Notes: generated by a model from the letters alone, not told the origin. Shown: positions 34,378 to 43,604, numbered from the stretch's first letter. The stretch: 64,000 nucleotides of DNA from an uncultured Lachnospiraceae bacterium (GCA_949948735.1 CATLGV010000009.1:1-64000), one strand, 5' to 3'. Translations and numbers: made by a program.

Positions 34378-35025
34378 ATGTATCCAAGGTACATCAAGCG
34401 CGCGCTGGACATTATCATATCGTTTACCGCATTGGTGGTTTTAAGCCCGGTGCTGTTGATTGTGGCGGTTCTGGTGCGGGTAAAGCTTGGCAGTCCCGTT
34501 ATCTTTCATCAGGAGCGGCCGGGGTATGGGGAGCGTATTTTTAAGCTGTACAAATTCCGTTCCATGACGGATGCGCGGGATGAGAACGGAGCGCTTCTGC
34601 CGGACGAGGCGCGGCTTACGCGGTTTGGGAAGGCGCTGCGCGCGACGAGCCTTGACGAGCTTCCGGAGCTTTGGAATATCTTGAAGGGCGATATGAGCCT
34701 GATCGGGCCGCGCCCGCTGCTTGTCAAATATCTGCCGCTGTATAATGATGCGCAGAGGCGGCGGCATAGCGTGAAACCCGGACTTACGGGATGGGCGCAG
34801 GTAAACGGAAGAAACGCGATAAGCTGGGAGCAGCGCTTTGAACTCGACGTTTATTATGTAGAGCATATATCCTTTCTAATGGATTTAAAGATATTGCTTC
34901 AGACAGTAGCTGTGGTGTTCCGGCATAGTGACATCAACAGTGCTACGGATGCGACGATGGAGGCTTTTACGGGAAGCAAGCCCAAAGAGGAGCAGGATGA
35001 GAAGGAGAAGGAAGAACGAAAATGA
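34378..35025 (+). CDS. pglC: Phosphoglycosyl transferase (PglC/EpsL type)
   Basis: A 215-residue monotopic phosphoglycosyl transferase: a re-entrant N-terminal helix (KRALDIIISFTALVVLSPVL), then SPVIFHQERPGYGERIFKLY. The catalytic DE pair is in SLDELPELWNILKGDMSLIG at about residues 91-110, followed by GPRPLLVKYLPLY, HSVKPGLTGWAQVNGRN and DVYYVEHIS. It transfers a sugar phosphate from UDP-diNAcBac or a similar sugar to undecaprenyl phosphate, the first membrane step. The start is ATG 34378 with AAAGGAGG 5 bases before it. It overlaps the ATP-grasp gene by ATGA. No PglD-type acetyltransferase is found next to it. Confidence 0.93.
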   Translation: MYPRYIKRALDIIISFTALVVLSPVLLIVAVLVRVKLGSPVIFHQERPGYGERIFKLYKFRSMTDARDENGALLPDEARLTRFGKALRATSLDELPELWNILKGDMSLIGPRPLLVKYLPLYNDAQRRRHSVKPGLTGWAQVNGRNAISWEQRFELDVYYVEHISFLMDLKILLQTVAVVFRHSDINSATDATMEAFTGSKPKEEQDEKEKEERK

Positions 35026-36017
35026 ATATATTGTTTTGCAGTGTGGGAAGAAGATGTGAGCTGCTGAAGGATTTTCGAAAAACGCTGGGGGATAAGGTCA
35101 GGCTTGTGGTAACGGATAACAGCCCCTATGCGCCGGCTCTGGCGTTTGCGGATGCAGGCTATCAGGTACCGTTGATTCGTGACAAAGCATATATTCCCAT
35201 GATTTTGGATATATGTAAGAAGGAAGAGATTCATGCTGTTACGACCCTGATAGATCCGGAGATTGCCATTCTTGCGGAGCATCGGGAAGAATTTGAACGT
35301 TTGGGAATCACGGTGCTGGCTCCTTATCGGGAGACGGCCAGGCTTTGTTTTGATAAATATGAGATGGCGAAATATTTGGTACAAAAGGGGATTCCTACCA
35401 TAAAAACCTTTGGCTGTCTTATGGAGTTTAAGGAGGCATACAGCAGGGGAGAAATATCGTTTCCGGTTTTTGTAAAGCCGAGGACGGGGAGCGGCAGCGT
35501 AGGAGCAAGAAGAATCGATACGTATGAAATGCTTGAGGAGGTAACCGCAGCAGACGCGTCTTTGATTATTCAGGAGCTGATGACCGGAATGGATATGGAT
35601 GCGGATGTTTATGTGGATACAGTCAGTCATCAGCCGATAGCGATATTTTCAAAGAAGAAGATATCGACCACCATCGGCGGCGCGAACAAGACAATTTCCT
35701 TTAAGGATGAAAAGCTTTTTTCGTTTGTGGAAAAGGTATTGGCGGCATTTTCCTTTAACGGGCCGCTGGATATGGATTTATTTTACCAGGATGGACAGTA
35801 TTACCTTTCAGAGATTAATCCGCGGTTTGGCGGCGCATATCTTCATGCGTACGGCGCGGGGGTTGACTTTTCTTCCTTTATTTACCATAATGTGAATAAT
35901 GGAGAAGCAAACGTGCCTTGCATCGGAGCTTATGAGGAGGACGTTGTAATGATGATGTATGACAGCGTTGTTATCAAAAAGCTTTCAGACATTGAGAATA
36001 GTGTGATGAAATTATGA
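35022..36017 (+). CDS. ATP-grasp ligase next to pglC, like the PglB2 C-terminal domain
   Basis: A 331-residue ATP-grasp protein of the carbamoyl-phosphate-synthase-like type. The Rossmann-like start MNILFCSVGRRCELLKDF is followed by FDKYEMAKYLVQKGIPTIKT, the lysine block FPVFVKPRTGSGSVGARRI at about residues 148-166, and the metal site DMDLFYQDGQYYLSEINPRF at about residues 248-267. ATP-grasp enzymes join a carboxylate to an amine or thiol. In Neisseria PglB2 an ATP-grasp domain replaces the acetyltransferase of PglB and yields glyceramido-acetamido trideoxyhexose. Here the two parts are separate genes overlapping by ATGA (inference). It acts before or at the lipid stage; the attached acid is unknown. 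Confidence 0.78.
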   Translation: MNILFCSVGRRCELLKDFRKTLGDKVRLVVTDNSPYAPALAFADAGYQVPLIRDKAYIPMILDICKKEEIHAVTTLIDPEIAILAEHREEFERLGITVLAPYRETARLCFDKYEMAKYLVQKGIPTIKTFGCLMEFKEAYSRGEISFPVFVKPRTGSGSVGARRIDTYEMLEEVTAADASLIIQELMTGMDMDADVYVDTVSHQPIAIFSKKKISTTIGGANKTISFKDEKLFSFVEKVLAAFSFNGPLDMDLFYQDGQYYLSEINPRFGGAYLHAYGAGVDFSSFIYHNVNNGEANVPCIGAYEEDVVMMMYDSVVIKKLSDIENSVMKL

Positions 36018-37153
36018 GAATTCTGCTGCTGACGAATTATGCAAACGGGCTCTGGCTGTTCAGAAAGGAACTGCTGCTGGCATTTATGGAGGATGGACAT
36101 GAGGTGAGCGTTTCCCTTCCGCCGGATGAGAATGCGGACAAGCTGCGGGCGCTGAGCTGTCAGAATAAAAAAATAAATCTGATCGAGACGCCTTTTGAGC
36201 GCAGGGGCAGTAATCCGGTAAAGGATTTGGGGTTGTTTATGACGTATCTTCGGCTTTTAAAGCAGGAGCGGCCGGATGTAGTGCTGACTTATACAATCAA
36301 GCCGAATCTGTATGGCGGGTTGGCATGCCGCCTTAAGCGGATTCCGTATCTTTGTAATATCACGGGACTTGGGACGGCAATAGAAGACGGAGGAGTATTG
36401 AGCAGGTTGTTGCTGCGCTTTTACAAAATATCCATGAAAAAAGCGCGCTGCGTGTTTTTCCAAAATCTAAAAAACAAGGAGTTCATGGTACAGCATGGAA
36501 TTGCGGCGCATAATCATAAAATGCTGCCGGGATCGGGCGTCAATCTCAAGGAACACCCCTTAGAGGAGTATCCTTCGGAGGAGAAGGGCATCGTTTTTCT
36601 GGCGGTTATCCGTATTATGAAGGATAAGGGCGTTGCCGAATATCTGGAGGCTGCGCGGATTATGCGGGACAGATATGAAAATGTGCGTTTTAAGCTTGTC
36701 GGCGAATATGAGGAGGAGACAAGGGAATATTATGAGCCACAGCTTAAGGAATTGACGCAAAAGGATATTTTGCAATATTTGGGACATATAGAGGACGTCG
36801 GAGCGGTGATGGCGCAAAGTCATGTGATTGTGCATCCGTCCTACCACGAGGGACTTTCGAATGTGCTATTGGAGGCTGCCGCCTGTGGCAGGCCGGTGCT
36901 TGCAAGTAATGTCAGCGGATGCGTAGAAACCTTTATTGAGGGGGAGAGCGGATTTGCTTTTGCGGCAAAGAGCACGGATGCGCTTGTTGCGGCGATGGAG
37001 AAAATACTTGCCATGTCCCATGAGGAGCGCAGGGACATGGGGATATCCGGAAGGGCATGGGTGGAGAAGCGCTTTGACAGGGCGATTGTGATACAGACAT
37101 ATAGAGAGCAGCTTTTGAGCTTGAGCAGGGTGAAAAATGATGCGCGGGGATAG
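36014..37153 (+). CDS. Glycosyltransferase family 4, PglA-like
   Basis: A 379-residue GT-B enzyme. The N-domain has LLTNYANGLWLFRKELLLAF, and DVVLTYTIKPNLYGGLACRL followed by LCNITGLGTAIE. These blocks characterise PglA/CapM-type transferases that add the second sugar (GalNAc in Campylobacter) to Und-PP-bacillosamine. The C-domain holds SYHEGLSNVLLEAAACGRPV, the E-x7-E signature at about residues 276-295. ATG 36014 overlaps the ATP-grasp gene by ATGA and its own ribosome site is poor, so translation is coupled. Second-sugar identity here is inference. Confidence 0.88.
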   Translation: MRILLLTNYANGLWLFRKELLLAFMEDGHEVSVSLPPDENADKLRALSCQNKKINLIETPFERRGSNPVKDLGLFMTYLRLLKQERPDVVLTYTIKPNLYGGLACRLKRIPYLCNITGLGTAIEDGGVLSRLLLRFYKISMKKARCVFFQNLKNKEFMVQHGIAAHNHKMLPGSGVNLKEHPLEEYPSEEKGIVFLAVIRIMKDKGVAEYLEAARIMRDRYENVRFKLVGEYEEETREYYEPQLKELTQKDILQYLGHIEDVGAVMAQSHVIVHPSYHEGLSNVLLEAAACGRPVLASNVSGCVETFIEGESGFAFAAKSTDALVAAMEKILAMSHEERRDMGISGRAWVEKRFDRAIVIQTYREQLLSLSRVKNDARG

Positions 37154-37167
37154 TGCTTTACAGCCCA

Positions 37168-37179
37168 AACCTGCAGGTT
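37168..37179. promoter_or_regulatory. Perfect 12-bp palindrome before the dehydrogenase gene
   Basis: AACCTGCAGGTT is a complete palindrome ending 7 bases before the GGAG of the next gene. It has no loop, so it would act as DNA (a dimer-binding site) rather than as RNA. No matching promoter was seen. Confidence 0.3.
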
Positions 37180-37202
37180 ATGAAAGGAGCATGGTTATAA
37201 AG

Positions 37203-38519
37203 ATGAGCTTATATGAGGACATTGTAAACGGAAAAGAAAAGCTGTCCCTGGTGGGGCTGGGGTATGTCGGCATGCCGATTGCCGTGGCGTTTGCCAGAAA
37301 GGTCCGGGTGGTGGGCTTTGACTTGAACGCGGCAAAGATTGATCTCTACAGGTCCGGCGTAGACCCCACGAACGAGGTGGGCGACGATGTGATCAAAAAT
37401 ACGTCGGTGGAATTTACGGCGGATCCGTCCAGATTGAAGGAGGCGAAATTCCATATTGTCGCGGTGCCCACGCCGGTAAACGACGACCATACGCCGGATT
37501 TGTCGCCGGTAGAGGGAGCGAGCCGGATTTTGGGACAGAACCTGACCAGAGGATCGATTGTCGTGTTTGAGTCGACGGTTTATCCGGGGGTCACGGAGGA
37601 CGTCTGTGTGCCGATACTGGAGAAGGAATCCGGACTGAAATGCGGCGTTGACTTTAAAATCGGGTATTCGCCGGAGCGCATCAATCCGGGGGACAAGGTG
37701 CACCGTCTGGAGACGATTACAAAGATCGTATCCGGTATGGATGCGGAGACACTGGACGAAATTGCACAGGTATATGAGCTTGTCGTTGCGGCGGGCGTGT
37801 ACCGGGCGGAATCGATTAAGGTCGCGGAGGCAGCCAAGGTCATTGAGAACAGCCAGCGTGACATCAATATCGCGTTTATGAACGAGCTTTCGATTATTTT
37901 TAACAAAATGGGAATCGACACGAAGGCGGTTCTGGCGGCTGCGGGCACCAAATGGAATTTCCTGAACTTCCAGCCGGGGCTTGTCGGCGGCCACTGTATC
38001 GGCGTAGACCCCTATTATCTGACCTATAAGGCGGAGCAGCTGGGCTATCACTCGCAGATTATTCTGTCGGGGCGGCGCATCAACGACGATATGGGAAAGT
38101 ACGTGGCGGAGAACCTGGTCAAGAACCTGATTAAGGCGGATATTCCCGTAAAGAGCGCAAAGGTGGCTATCCTGGGCTTTACCTTCAAGGAAAACTGTCC
38201 GGATACCAGAAATACAAAGATTATCGACATTTATAAGGAACTGAAGGAATACGGAATTACGGCGCAGGTAACGGACGATAATGCCGACGCTCAGGAAGCG
38301 CAGCGGCTGTACGGAATAACGTTTGTCCCGATGAAGGATATTCGGGAGTGTGACGCGGTGATTCTTGCGGTTGCGCACGAAGCGTACCGCTCGCTGCGCA
38401 GAGAGGATCTGGACGCGCTGTATGCGGACAACGGCAGGAGAAAGGTGCTTACGGATTTGAAGGGCATTCTGGACAAGGAAGAGTATACCGATGCGGGATA
38501 CCTTTACTGGCGGTTGTAA
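37203..38519 (+). CDS. tviB: UDP-N-acetylhexosamine 6-dehydrogenase (TviB/WbpO type)
   Basis: A 438-residue nucleotide-sugar dehydrogenase: LSLVGLGYVGMPIAVAF with the NAD loop at about residues 14-30, FHIVAVPTPVNDDHTPD, GVDFKIGYSPERINPGDKVH, and the catalytic cysteine in GGHCIGVDPYYLTYKAEQLG at about residue 264. KVIENSQRDINIAFMNE precedes it. GYSPERINPGD and PYYLTYKAE are typical of the TviB/WbpO group that oxidises UDP-GlcNAc or UDP-GalNAc to the uronate. ATG 37203 is favoured; ATG 37191 lies only one base after the GGAG. The TviC-like epimerase gene follows 33 bases later. Confidence 0.88.
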   Translation: MSLYEDIVNGKEKLSLVGLGYVGMPIAVAFARKVRVVGFDLNAAKIDLYRSGVDPTNEVGDDVIKNTSVEFTADPSRLKEAKFHIVAVPTPVNDDHTPDLSPVEGASRILGQNLTRGSIVVFESTVYPGVTEDVCVPILEKESGLKCGVDFKIGYSPERINPGDKVHRLETITKIVSGMDAETLDEIAQVYELVVAAGVYRAESIKVAEAAKVIENSQRDINIAFMNELSIIFNKMGIDTKAVLAAAGTKWNFLNFQPGLVGGHCIGVDPYYLTYKAEQLGYHSQIILSGRRINDDMGKYVAENLVKNLIKADIPVKSAKVAILGFTFKENCPDTRNTKIIDIYKELKEYGITAQVTDDNADAQEAQRLYGITFVPMKDIRECDAVILAVAHEAYRSLRREDLDALYADNGRRKVLTDLKGILDKEEYTDAGYLYWRL

Positions 38520-38552
38520 TGCGGGCGTGTGTCTTGGGCAGAAAGGAGAGCT

Positions 38553-39527
38553 ATGGGCTATAAAGAGTTAAAATTTGAGGAGGGCAGCGTATTCCTTGTA
38601 ACGGGCGGCGCAGGGTTTATCGGCTCCAACCTCTGCGAGGCGCTGACGGATATGGGATATGCGGTACGGTGTCTGGACGACCTTTCCACGGGAAAGGAAG
38701 CCAATGTAAAAATGTTTATGGACAGGCCGGGCTACACCTTTATCAAAGGCGATATCAAGGATCTCGATACCTGTATGAAGGCGTGCGAGGGCGTTGACTA
38801 TGTCCTGCATCAGGCGGCGTGGGGCTCCGTTCCCAGAAGTATTGAGATGCCGCTTTTTTATGAGCAGAATAATATCATGGGAACGCTGAATATGATGGAG
38901 GCGGCAAGACAGTGCGGTGTAAAGAAGTTTGTCTATGCGTCCAGCTCGTCGGTTTACGGGGATCATCCGGTGCTGCCCAAGAAAGAAGGGCAGGAGGGCA
39001 ATCTGCTGTCGCCCTATGCGCTGACAAAGCGCACGGACGAGGAATACGGAAAGCTCTACAAACGCTTATACGGCCTCGATACGTACGGTATGCGCTACTT
39101 CAATGTATTCGGGCGCCGGCAGGATCCCGATGGCGCGTATGCGGCGGTGATTCCGAAGTTTATCCGCCAGCTTCTTGCGGGCGAGGCGCCTACCATCAAC
39201 GGCGACGGGAGACAGTCGCGGGATTTCACGTATATTGACAATGTCATCGAAGCGAATCTGAAGGCATGTCTGGCTTCCTCGGACGCGGCGGGACAGGCGT
39301 TTAATATCGCGTACGGCGGAAGGGAATATCTGATTGATATTTATTATGACCTGTGCAAGGCGCTTGGCAGGGAAATCGAGCCGAAGTTCGGGCCGGACCG
39401 CGCGGGGGATATTAAGCACTCCAATGCGGATATTACAAAGGCAAAGGAGCTGCTGGGATACGCGCCGGCGTATGATTTTGAGCAGGGAATTGCGCTTGCG
39501 ATTGACTGGTACAAGGAAAATCTATGA
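38553..39527 (+). CDS. tviC: UDP-N-acetylhexosamine(uronate) 4-epimerase (TviC/WbpP type)
   Basis: A 324-residue extended SDR. The opening LVTGGAGFIGSNLCEAL at about residues 14-30 binds NAD; LDDLSTGKEANV, LHQAAWGSVPRSIEMP, YASSSSVYGDHPVLPK and the catalytic YALTKRTDE (YxxxK) follow. QAAxxSVPRS and DDxxSTGxxxN agree with WbpP/TviC/Gne-type 4-epimerases of N-acetylated UDP-sugars. With the dehydrogenase just upstream it should produce UDP-GalNAcA. AAAGGAG precedes ATG 38553 closely. It overlaps the deacetylase gene by ATGA. Confidence 0.88.
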   Translation: MGYKELKFEEGSVFLVTGGAGFIGSNLCEALTDMGYAVRCLDDLSTGKEANVKMFMDRPGYTFIKGDIKDLDTCMKACEGVDYVLHQAAWGSVPRSIEMPLFYEQNNIMGTLNMMEAARQCGVKKFVYASSSSVYGDHPVLPKKEGQEGNLLSPYALTKRTDEEYGKLYKRLYGLDTYGMRYFNVFGRRQDPDGAYAAVIPKFIRQLLAGEAPTINGDGRQSRDFTYIDNVIEANLKACLASSDAAGQAFNIAYGGREYLIDIYYDLCKALGREIEPKFGPDRAGDIKHSNADITKAKELLGYAPAYDFEQGIALAIDWYKENL

Positions 39528-40261
39528 AAATAGCGGTGAGAATGGATGATATTACGCCGGATATGGATTGGGAGAGCTTTCGCTTTTTTCAGGAATTGTT
39601 TGAGAAGACGGGTATCAGGCCGCTTCTGGGCATCGTGCCGGACTGTCGGGACCCAAAGCTTCAGATAGAGGAAAAGCGGGCGGATTTTTATCCGTATATG
39701 CAGGCGTTGAAAAAGCAGGGTTACTGCTTTGCCATGCACGGCTATCAGCATTTGTATACGACAAGGAAGGGCGGGCTGTTCCCGCTGAACAATTTCTCGG
39801 AGTTTGCGGGGGTGCCCTATGAGCGGCAGCTGCGGATGCTGGAGGAGGGCAGGCGGATTCTGTCCGAAAACGGTATTGAGACGGATATGTTTATGGCGCC
39901 GGCGCATTCATATGACAGGAATACGTTGCGGGCGCTGCGGGCTGCGGGCTTTCGAAGGATTACGGACGGCTTCGGGCGGGTTCCCTATGAGTACGGCGGC
40001 ATGATCTTTTATCCGATTTCCTTCCGGCTTGAAGACAGCCTCAGGCAGCCGGAGGGCTGCAGCACGCTTGTCATACATGCCAATACGGTCCGGGAATCGG
40101 AGAGGGAGCGCTATGTGCGCATGCTTTGCGACAACAGGGATAAATTCATCTCTTATGCCGAGTATCTGCGGACGACGCCGGTTCGCCGGGGCAAAACAGG
40201 AAGAATGGCGGAATACTGCATGGCGGGGGCGAAGCGTATTCTGGTCCGTATGAGAGGGTAA
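39524..40261 (+). CDS. DUF2334-type polysaccharide deacetylase-like protein
   Basis: A 245-residue protein of the NodB-like carbohydrate esterase 4 clan. The N-terminal KIAVRMDDITPDMDWE supplies the DD metal and base residues, FAMHGYQHLYT at about residues 68-78 the H-x-x-x-H metal site, and FMAPAHSYDRNTLRAL the third motif. It lacks a signal peptide, so it probably acts in the cytoplasm on a nucleotide- or lipid-linked amino sugar. ATG 39524 overlaps the epimerase gene by ATGA. Confidence 0.8.
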   Translation: MKIAVRMDDITPDMDWESFRFFQELFEKTGIRPLLGIVPDCRDPKLQIEEKRADFYPYMQALKKQGYCFAMHGYQHLYTTRKGGLFPLNNFSEFAGVPYERQLRMLEEGRRILSENGIETDMFMAPAHSYDRNTLRALRAAGFRRITDGFGRVPYEYGGMIFYPISFRLEDSLRQPEGCSTLVIHANTVRESERERYVRMLCDNRDKFISYAEYLRTTPVRRGKTGRMAEYCMAGAKRILVRMRG

Positions 40262-40266
40262 CGCAT

Positions 40267-41376
40267 ATGTCAGAGCCGATAAGGATACTTCATATTGTGG
40301 GGGCAATGTATCCCGGGGGAATGGAAAACTTCATTATGAACCTTTACGAGAAAATCGACAGGAATCGATTCCAGTTTGACGTCGTGGTTCACATGAGAAA
40401 AAAGGACGACTATGTGGAGCGCATCCGGCAGCTGGGCGGCAGGGTGTATGAGCTGCCAAGGCTCACCAAAAGGCCGGTTCAAAACCTTGTCGGGCTTTTC
40501 CGTATCGTACGGCGCAACCGGTACCGGCTGGTCATCCGGCATACGTCCAACGCGTTGGCGGCGCCCCAGCTGCTGGCGGCCAGGCTGGCGGGGGCGCATA
40601 CGGTATGCCATTCGCACAATGAGACGGATCCGCAAAAGCTTTTGCACGGCATAGGGAAGCTGCTGATGAAGGCGGCCGCCATGGAGCGCCTGGCATGCTC
40701 TGAGAAGGCCGGCCGATGGATGTACGGCAGGCAGAGCTTTCAGGTTATTCACAACGCGATTGATATCCGGAAATTCGCGTACAGACCGGAAGCGGCAAGG
40801 CGCATCCGGGATGAGTTTCATTTGGGCGGTGCGCGGGTATACGGGCATATCGCGAATTTTATTTCGTCGAAAAACCACCTGTATCTGTTGAAGATTTATA
40901 AAGAAATTGCCGGGCTGGACAGGGACGCGCGGTTTTTCTGCCTGGGGGACGGCTCGCTTCGAGCGGAGATTGAGGCGGAAATCAGGCGCCTGGGGCTGGA
41001 GGATAAGGTCATTTTGACAGGCGTGCGAAAGGACGCGGCAGATTTTATGTCCTGCTTTGACGTGCTTGTCTTTCCGTCCATTTTTGAGGGGCTTCCGCTG
41101 ACGCTGATTGAGGCGCAGGCGGCGGGGCTTCCCTGCCTGATTTCCGATACGATCACAGGGGACGTGGTGGTAACCGAAAATCTGGTGCGTTTTGAATCCA
41201 TAGAAAAGCCGCCCGGGGTATGGGCGCAGGCGGCGGTGCGTATGGGGCTTGACGCGGACAGAGGCTGTCAGTATGAGCGGATAGCGGCAGCGGGATACGA
41301 TATAGAGATGCTGGCGAAATGGTATGAGCAGTATGTGATAAAGACGCTTGGCGGGAGCGCTTCCGCCGCGATATAG
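40267..41376 (+). CDS. Glycosyltransferase family 4, EpsF-like (first of tandem pair)
   Basis: A 369-residue GT-B enzyme beginning IRILHIVGAMYPGGMENFIM, with HTVCHSHNETDP in the N-domain and GHIANFISSKNHLYLLKIYK at the domain linker. The C-domain holds FPSIFEGLPLTLIEAQAAGL, the E-x7-E signature at about residues 275-294. It ends with a segment (FESIEKPPGVWAQAA, then RIAAAGYDIEMLAKWYEQYV) shared with the following protein, so the two genes look like a tandem duplication that has diverged. A GAGAGGG site precedes ATG 40267. Sugar unknown. Confidence 0.86.
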   Translation: MSEPIRILHIVGAMYPGGMENFIMNLYEKIDRNRFQFDVVVHMRKKDDYVERIRQLGGRVYELPRLTKRPVQNLVGLFRIVRRNRYRLVIRHTSNALAAPQLLAARLAGAHTVCHSHNETDPQKLLHGIGKLLMKAAAMERLACSEKAGRWMYGRQSFQVIHNAIDIRKFAYRPEAARRIRDEFHLGGARVYGHIANFISSKNHLYLLKIYKEIAGLDRDARFFCLGDGSLRAEIEAEIRRLGLEDKVILTGVRKDAADFMSCFDVLVFPSIFEGLPLTLIEAQAAGLPCLISDTITGDVVVTENLVRFESIEKPPGVWAQAAVRMGLDADRGCQYERIAAAGYDIEMLAKWYEQYVIKTLGGSASAAI

Positions 41377-41385
41377 GAGGGCGGT

Positions 41386-42504
41386 ATGCAAAGACCCATT
41401 CGTGTCCTGCATGTTGTAGGCAAATTAAACAGGGGCGGCGCGGAGAGCAGAATCATGGATTTGTACCGCAACATCGACAGAGAGCAGATTCAGTTTGATT
41501 TTGTCCAGCATATGGAAGCAGAAGGTGCATATCAGGCCGAGGCCGAGGCGCTGGGCGGCCATGTGTATCATGTGCCCCGTTTCCGCGGCCTGAACTATTT
41601 TCAGTATAAAAAAAGCTGGAAGCGCTTCTTTCTGGAGCACCCGGAGATCGACATTGTACACGGGCATATGACCAGCACGGCGGCAGTGTACCTGCCCATA
41701 GCGAAGAAGTATGCGGGCGCGTATACGATTGCCCATGCAAGGAGCGCAGGGGTGGATTCGGGAATCAAGGGCTGTATCACAAAGCTTTTGCGGAAAAATC
41801 TGGCAAAACGCTGCGATCAGTGCTTCAGCTGCTCGCTGCTTGCGGCAGAGGCCGTTTTCGGCAGAAAAAACAAGGATCAGGTAAAGATTATACCCAATGC
41901 GGTGGAGGTGGAGCGGTTTGCCTATAACGCCGACACCCGCGCGCGGCTGCGGACGGCGCTTGGTATAAACGACGATGAGCTTGTGATCGGCCATGTGGGC
42001 CGTTTTGACATGGTAAAAAATCATGCGTATATGCTGGAAATACTGGCCGCGTGCCTGAAAGCGCGCGCGTCGGTGAAGCTGCTTCTGGTAGGGGACGGCA
42101 GCCTGCGGGCCCGTATCGGGCAGCAGGCAGAGCGTATGGGTATTGCGGCGCATGTGATTTTTGCGGGCAGCCAAAAAAACGTACAGGATTATTATCAGGC
42201 GTTTGACTTTTTCATCCTGCCGTCCTTTTACGAGGGGCTTCCGGGAACCGCGATTGAGGCGCAGGTAAGCGGATTAAAGGGGCTTTTGTCGGACAGAATA
42301 ACGACGGAGGCGCTGGTGACGGATTTGATGCGGATGAAAAGCATCGACGCGCCGCCGCAGGAGTGGGCGCGGGAGATACTGGCCGCGGATACGGGAAACA
42401 GGAAATCGAGAGTCGATGAAGTGCGCGCTGCGGGATATGATGTAAAGCGTCAGGCGGAGAACCTGAGTGATTTTTACCGCAGGGCGGCCGGGGAAGCCAT
42501 ATGA
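41386..42504 (+). CDS. Glycosyltransferase family 4, EpsF-like (second of tandem pair)
   Basis: A 372-residue GT-B enzyme: IRVLHVVGKLNRGGAESRIM at the start, IGHVGRFDMVKNHAYMLEIL at the linker, LPSFYEGLPGTAIEAQVSGL as the donor signature at about residues 277-296, and an ending parallel to the previous protein (MKSIDAPPQEWAREI, then RAAGYDVKRQAENLSDFY). GGAGGG precedes ATG 41386. It overlaps the next gene by ATGA. The shared plan implies related donors or acceptors. Confidence 0.87.
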   Translation: MQRPIRVLHVVGKLNRGGAESRIMDLYRNIDREQIQFDFVQHMEAEGAYQAEAEALGGHVYHVPRFRGLNYFQYKKSWKRFFLEHPEIDIVHGHMTSTAAVYLPIAKKYAGAYTIAHARSAGVDSGIKGCITKLLRKNLAKRCDQCFSCSLLAAEAVFGRKNKDQVKIIPNAVEVERFAYNADTRARLRTALGINDDELVIGHVGRFDMVKNHAYMLEILAACLKARASVKLLLVGDGSLRARIGQQAERMGIAAHVIFAGSQKNVQDYYQAFDFFILPSFYEGLPGTAIEAQVSGLKGLLSDRITTEALVTDLMRMKSIDAPPQEWAREILAADTGNRKSRVDEVRAAGYDVKRQAENLSDFYRRAAGEAI

Positions 42505-43604
42505 AAATTTTGTTTCATTTAAACAGTATGGGACGGGGCGGCGCAGAGCATGTGGTGAGCATATTAAGCCGCGCCTTTGTCGAAAAGGGGCATACGGTAG
42601 TGCTTGCGACGCAGTGGTATTCCGAGAAGGAATATCAGACGGACGCGCGCGTGCGGCGGATTTCGGTCGGCCTTGCGGCGGACGAGGAACGCCGGGGCAG
42701 GATTTATAAGGCGTGGCTCCGGTTTGTAAGGCTGCGCCGCTGTATCAAAAAAGAGAGGCCGGATATTGTCGTCTCCTTCTGTAATAAGGCGAATTTCAGA
42801 TGCGCCTTTGCCATGCTGGGAATGAGGACGCCCCTTTTGGTGTCGGTGCGCAACGACCCGCATAAGGATTATGCGCCCTATAAAATTCCTACCGCCGTGA
42901 TGGAGAGAAAAGCGTCCGGCTGCGTTTTCCAGACGCCCGACGCCATGCACTGTTTTTCGGAGAAGCTTCAACGGAAATCGCGTATTATTTTTAACCCGCT
43001 GTCGGAAAGCTATCTGCGGCCTGTGGACGCGCCGGCCGCGTGTGTGGTGAGGAAAAAGGAGATCGTCACGGTAGGGCGCATCAGCAGGCAGAAAAACCAG
43101 CTGCTGCTGCTGCGCGCGTTTCGGGAGCTTTTGCAGACATATCCGGATTATGAAGTGAAGATTTACGGGGAAGTGCAGGAGCAGGAGATATACGAAGCGC
43201 TGGAGCGGTATATTGCGGAGAACGGGCTTGCGGGGAAGGTGCGGTTTATGGGGCTTACCGATTCCCTGCGGGAGAAAATAAAAGACGCGGCAGTTTTTGT
43301 GCTTCCCTCGGATTATGAGGGCATGCCGAACGCATTGATAGAGGCGATGGCGCTGGGGCTTCCCTGCGTCGCGACAGACTGTCCGTGCGGCGGCGCTGCA
43401 CTGCTGGTGCAGGATGAGCTGTCGGGAAGGCTGATTCCCGCAGGGGACGTCCAGGCGCTGCGGGAGGCGCTGACGGATATTCTCGCAAATCCCGGGGAGG
43501 CGGAGCGCATGGGGCAAAATGCGCGGCAGGTGTTGGAAAAGGTGCATCCGGATAAGGTATGCGACGAATGGATAAGGTATATATCGGCGCTTGTAAACGG
43601 GTGA
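42501..43604 (+). CDS. Glycosyltransferase family 4
   Basis: A 367-residue GT-B enzyme: KILFHLNSMGRGGAEHVVSI at the start, TVGRISRQKNQLLLLRAFRE in the linker, LPSDYEGMPNALIEAMALGL and TDCPCGGAALLVQDELSGRL as the donor-site block. The N- and C-terminal patterns resemble those of the protein at 45556-46638 more than the tandem pair just upstream, so there are two sub-lineages of GT4 in this stretch. ATG 42501 overlaps the upstream stop codon (ATGA). Confidence 0.87.
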   Translation: MKILFHLNSMGRGGAEHVVSILSRAFVEKGHTVVLATQWYSEKEYQTDARVRRISVGLAADEERRGRIYKAWLRFVRLRRCIKKERPDIVVSFCNKANFRCAFAMLGMRTPLLVSVRNDPHKDYAPYKIPTAVMERKASGCVFQTPDAMHCFSEKLQRKSRIIFNPLSESYLRPVDAPAACVVRKKEIVTVGRISRQKNQLLLLRAFRELLQTYPDYEVKIYGEVQEQEIYEALERYIAENGLAGKVRFMGLTDSLREKIKDAAVFVLPSDYEGMPNALIEAMALGLPCVATDCPCGGAALLVQDELSGRLIPAGDVQALREALTDILANPGEAERMGQNARQVLEKVHPDKVCDEWIRYISALVNG

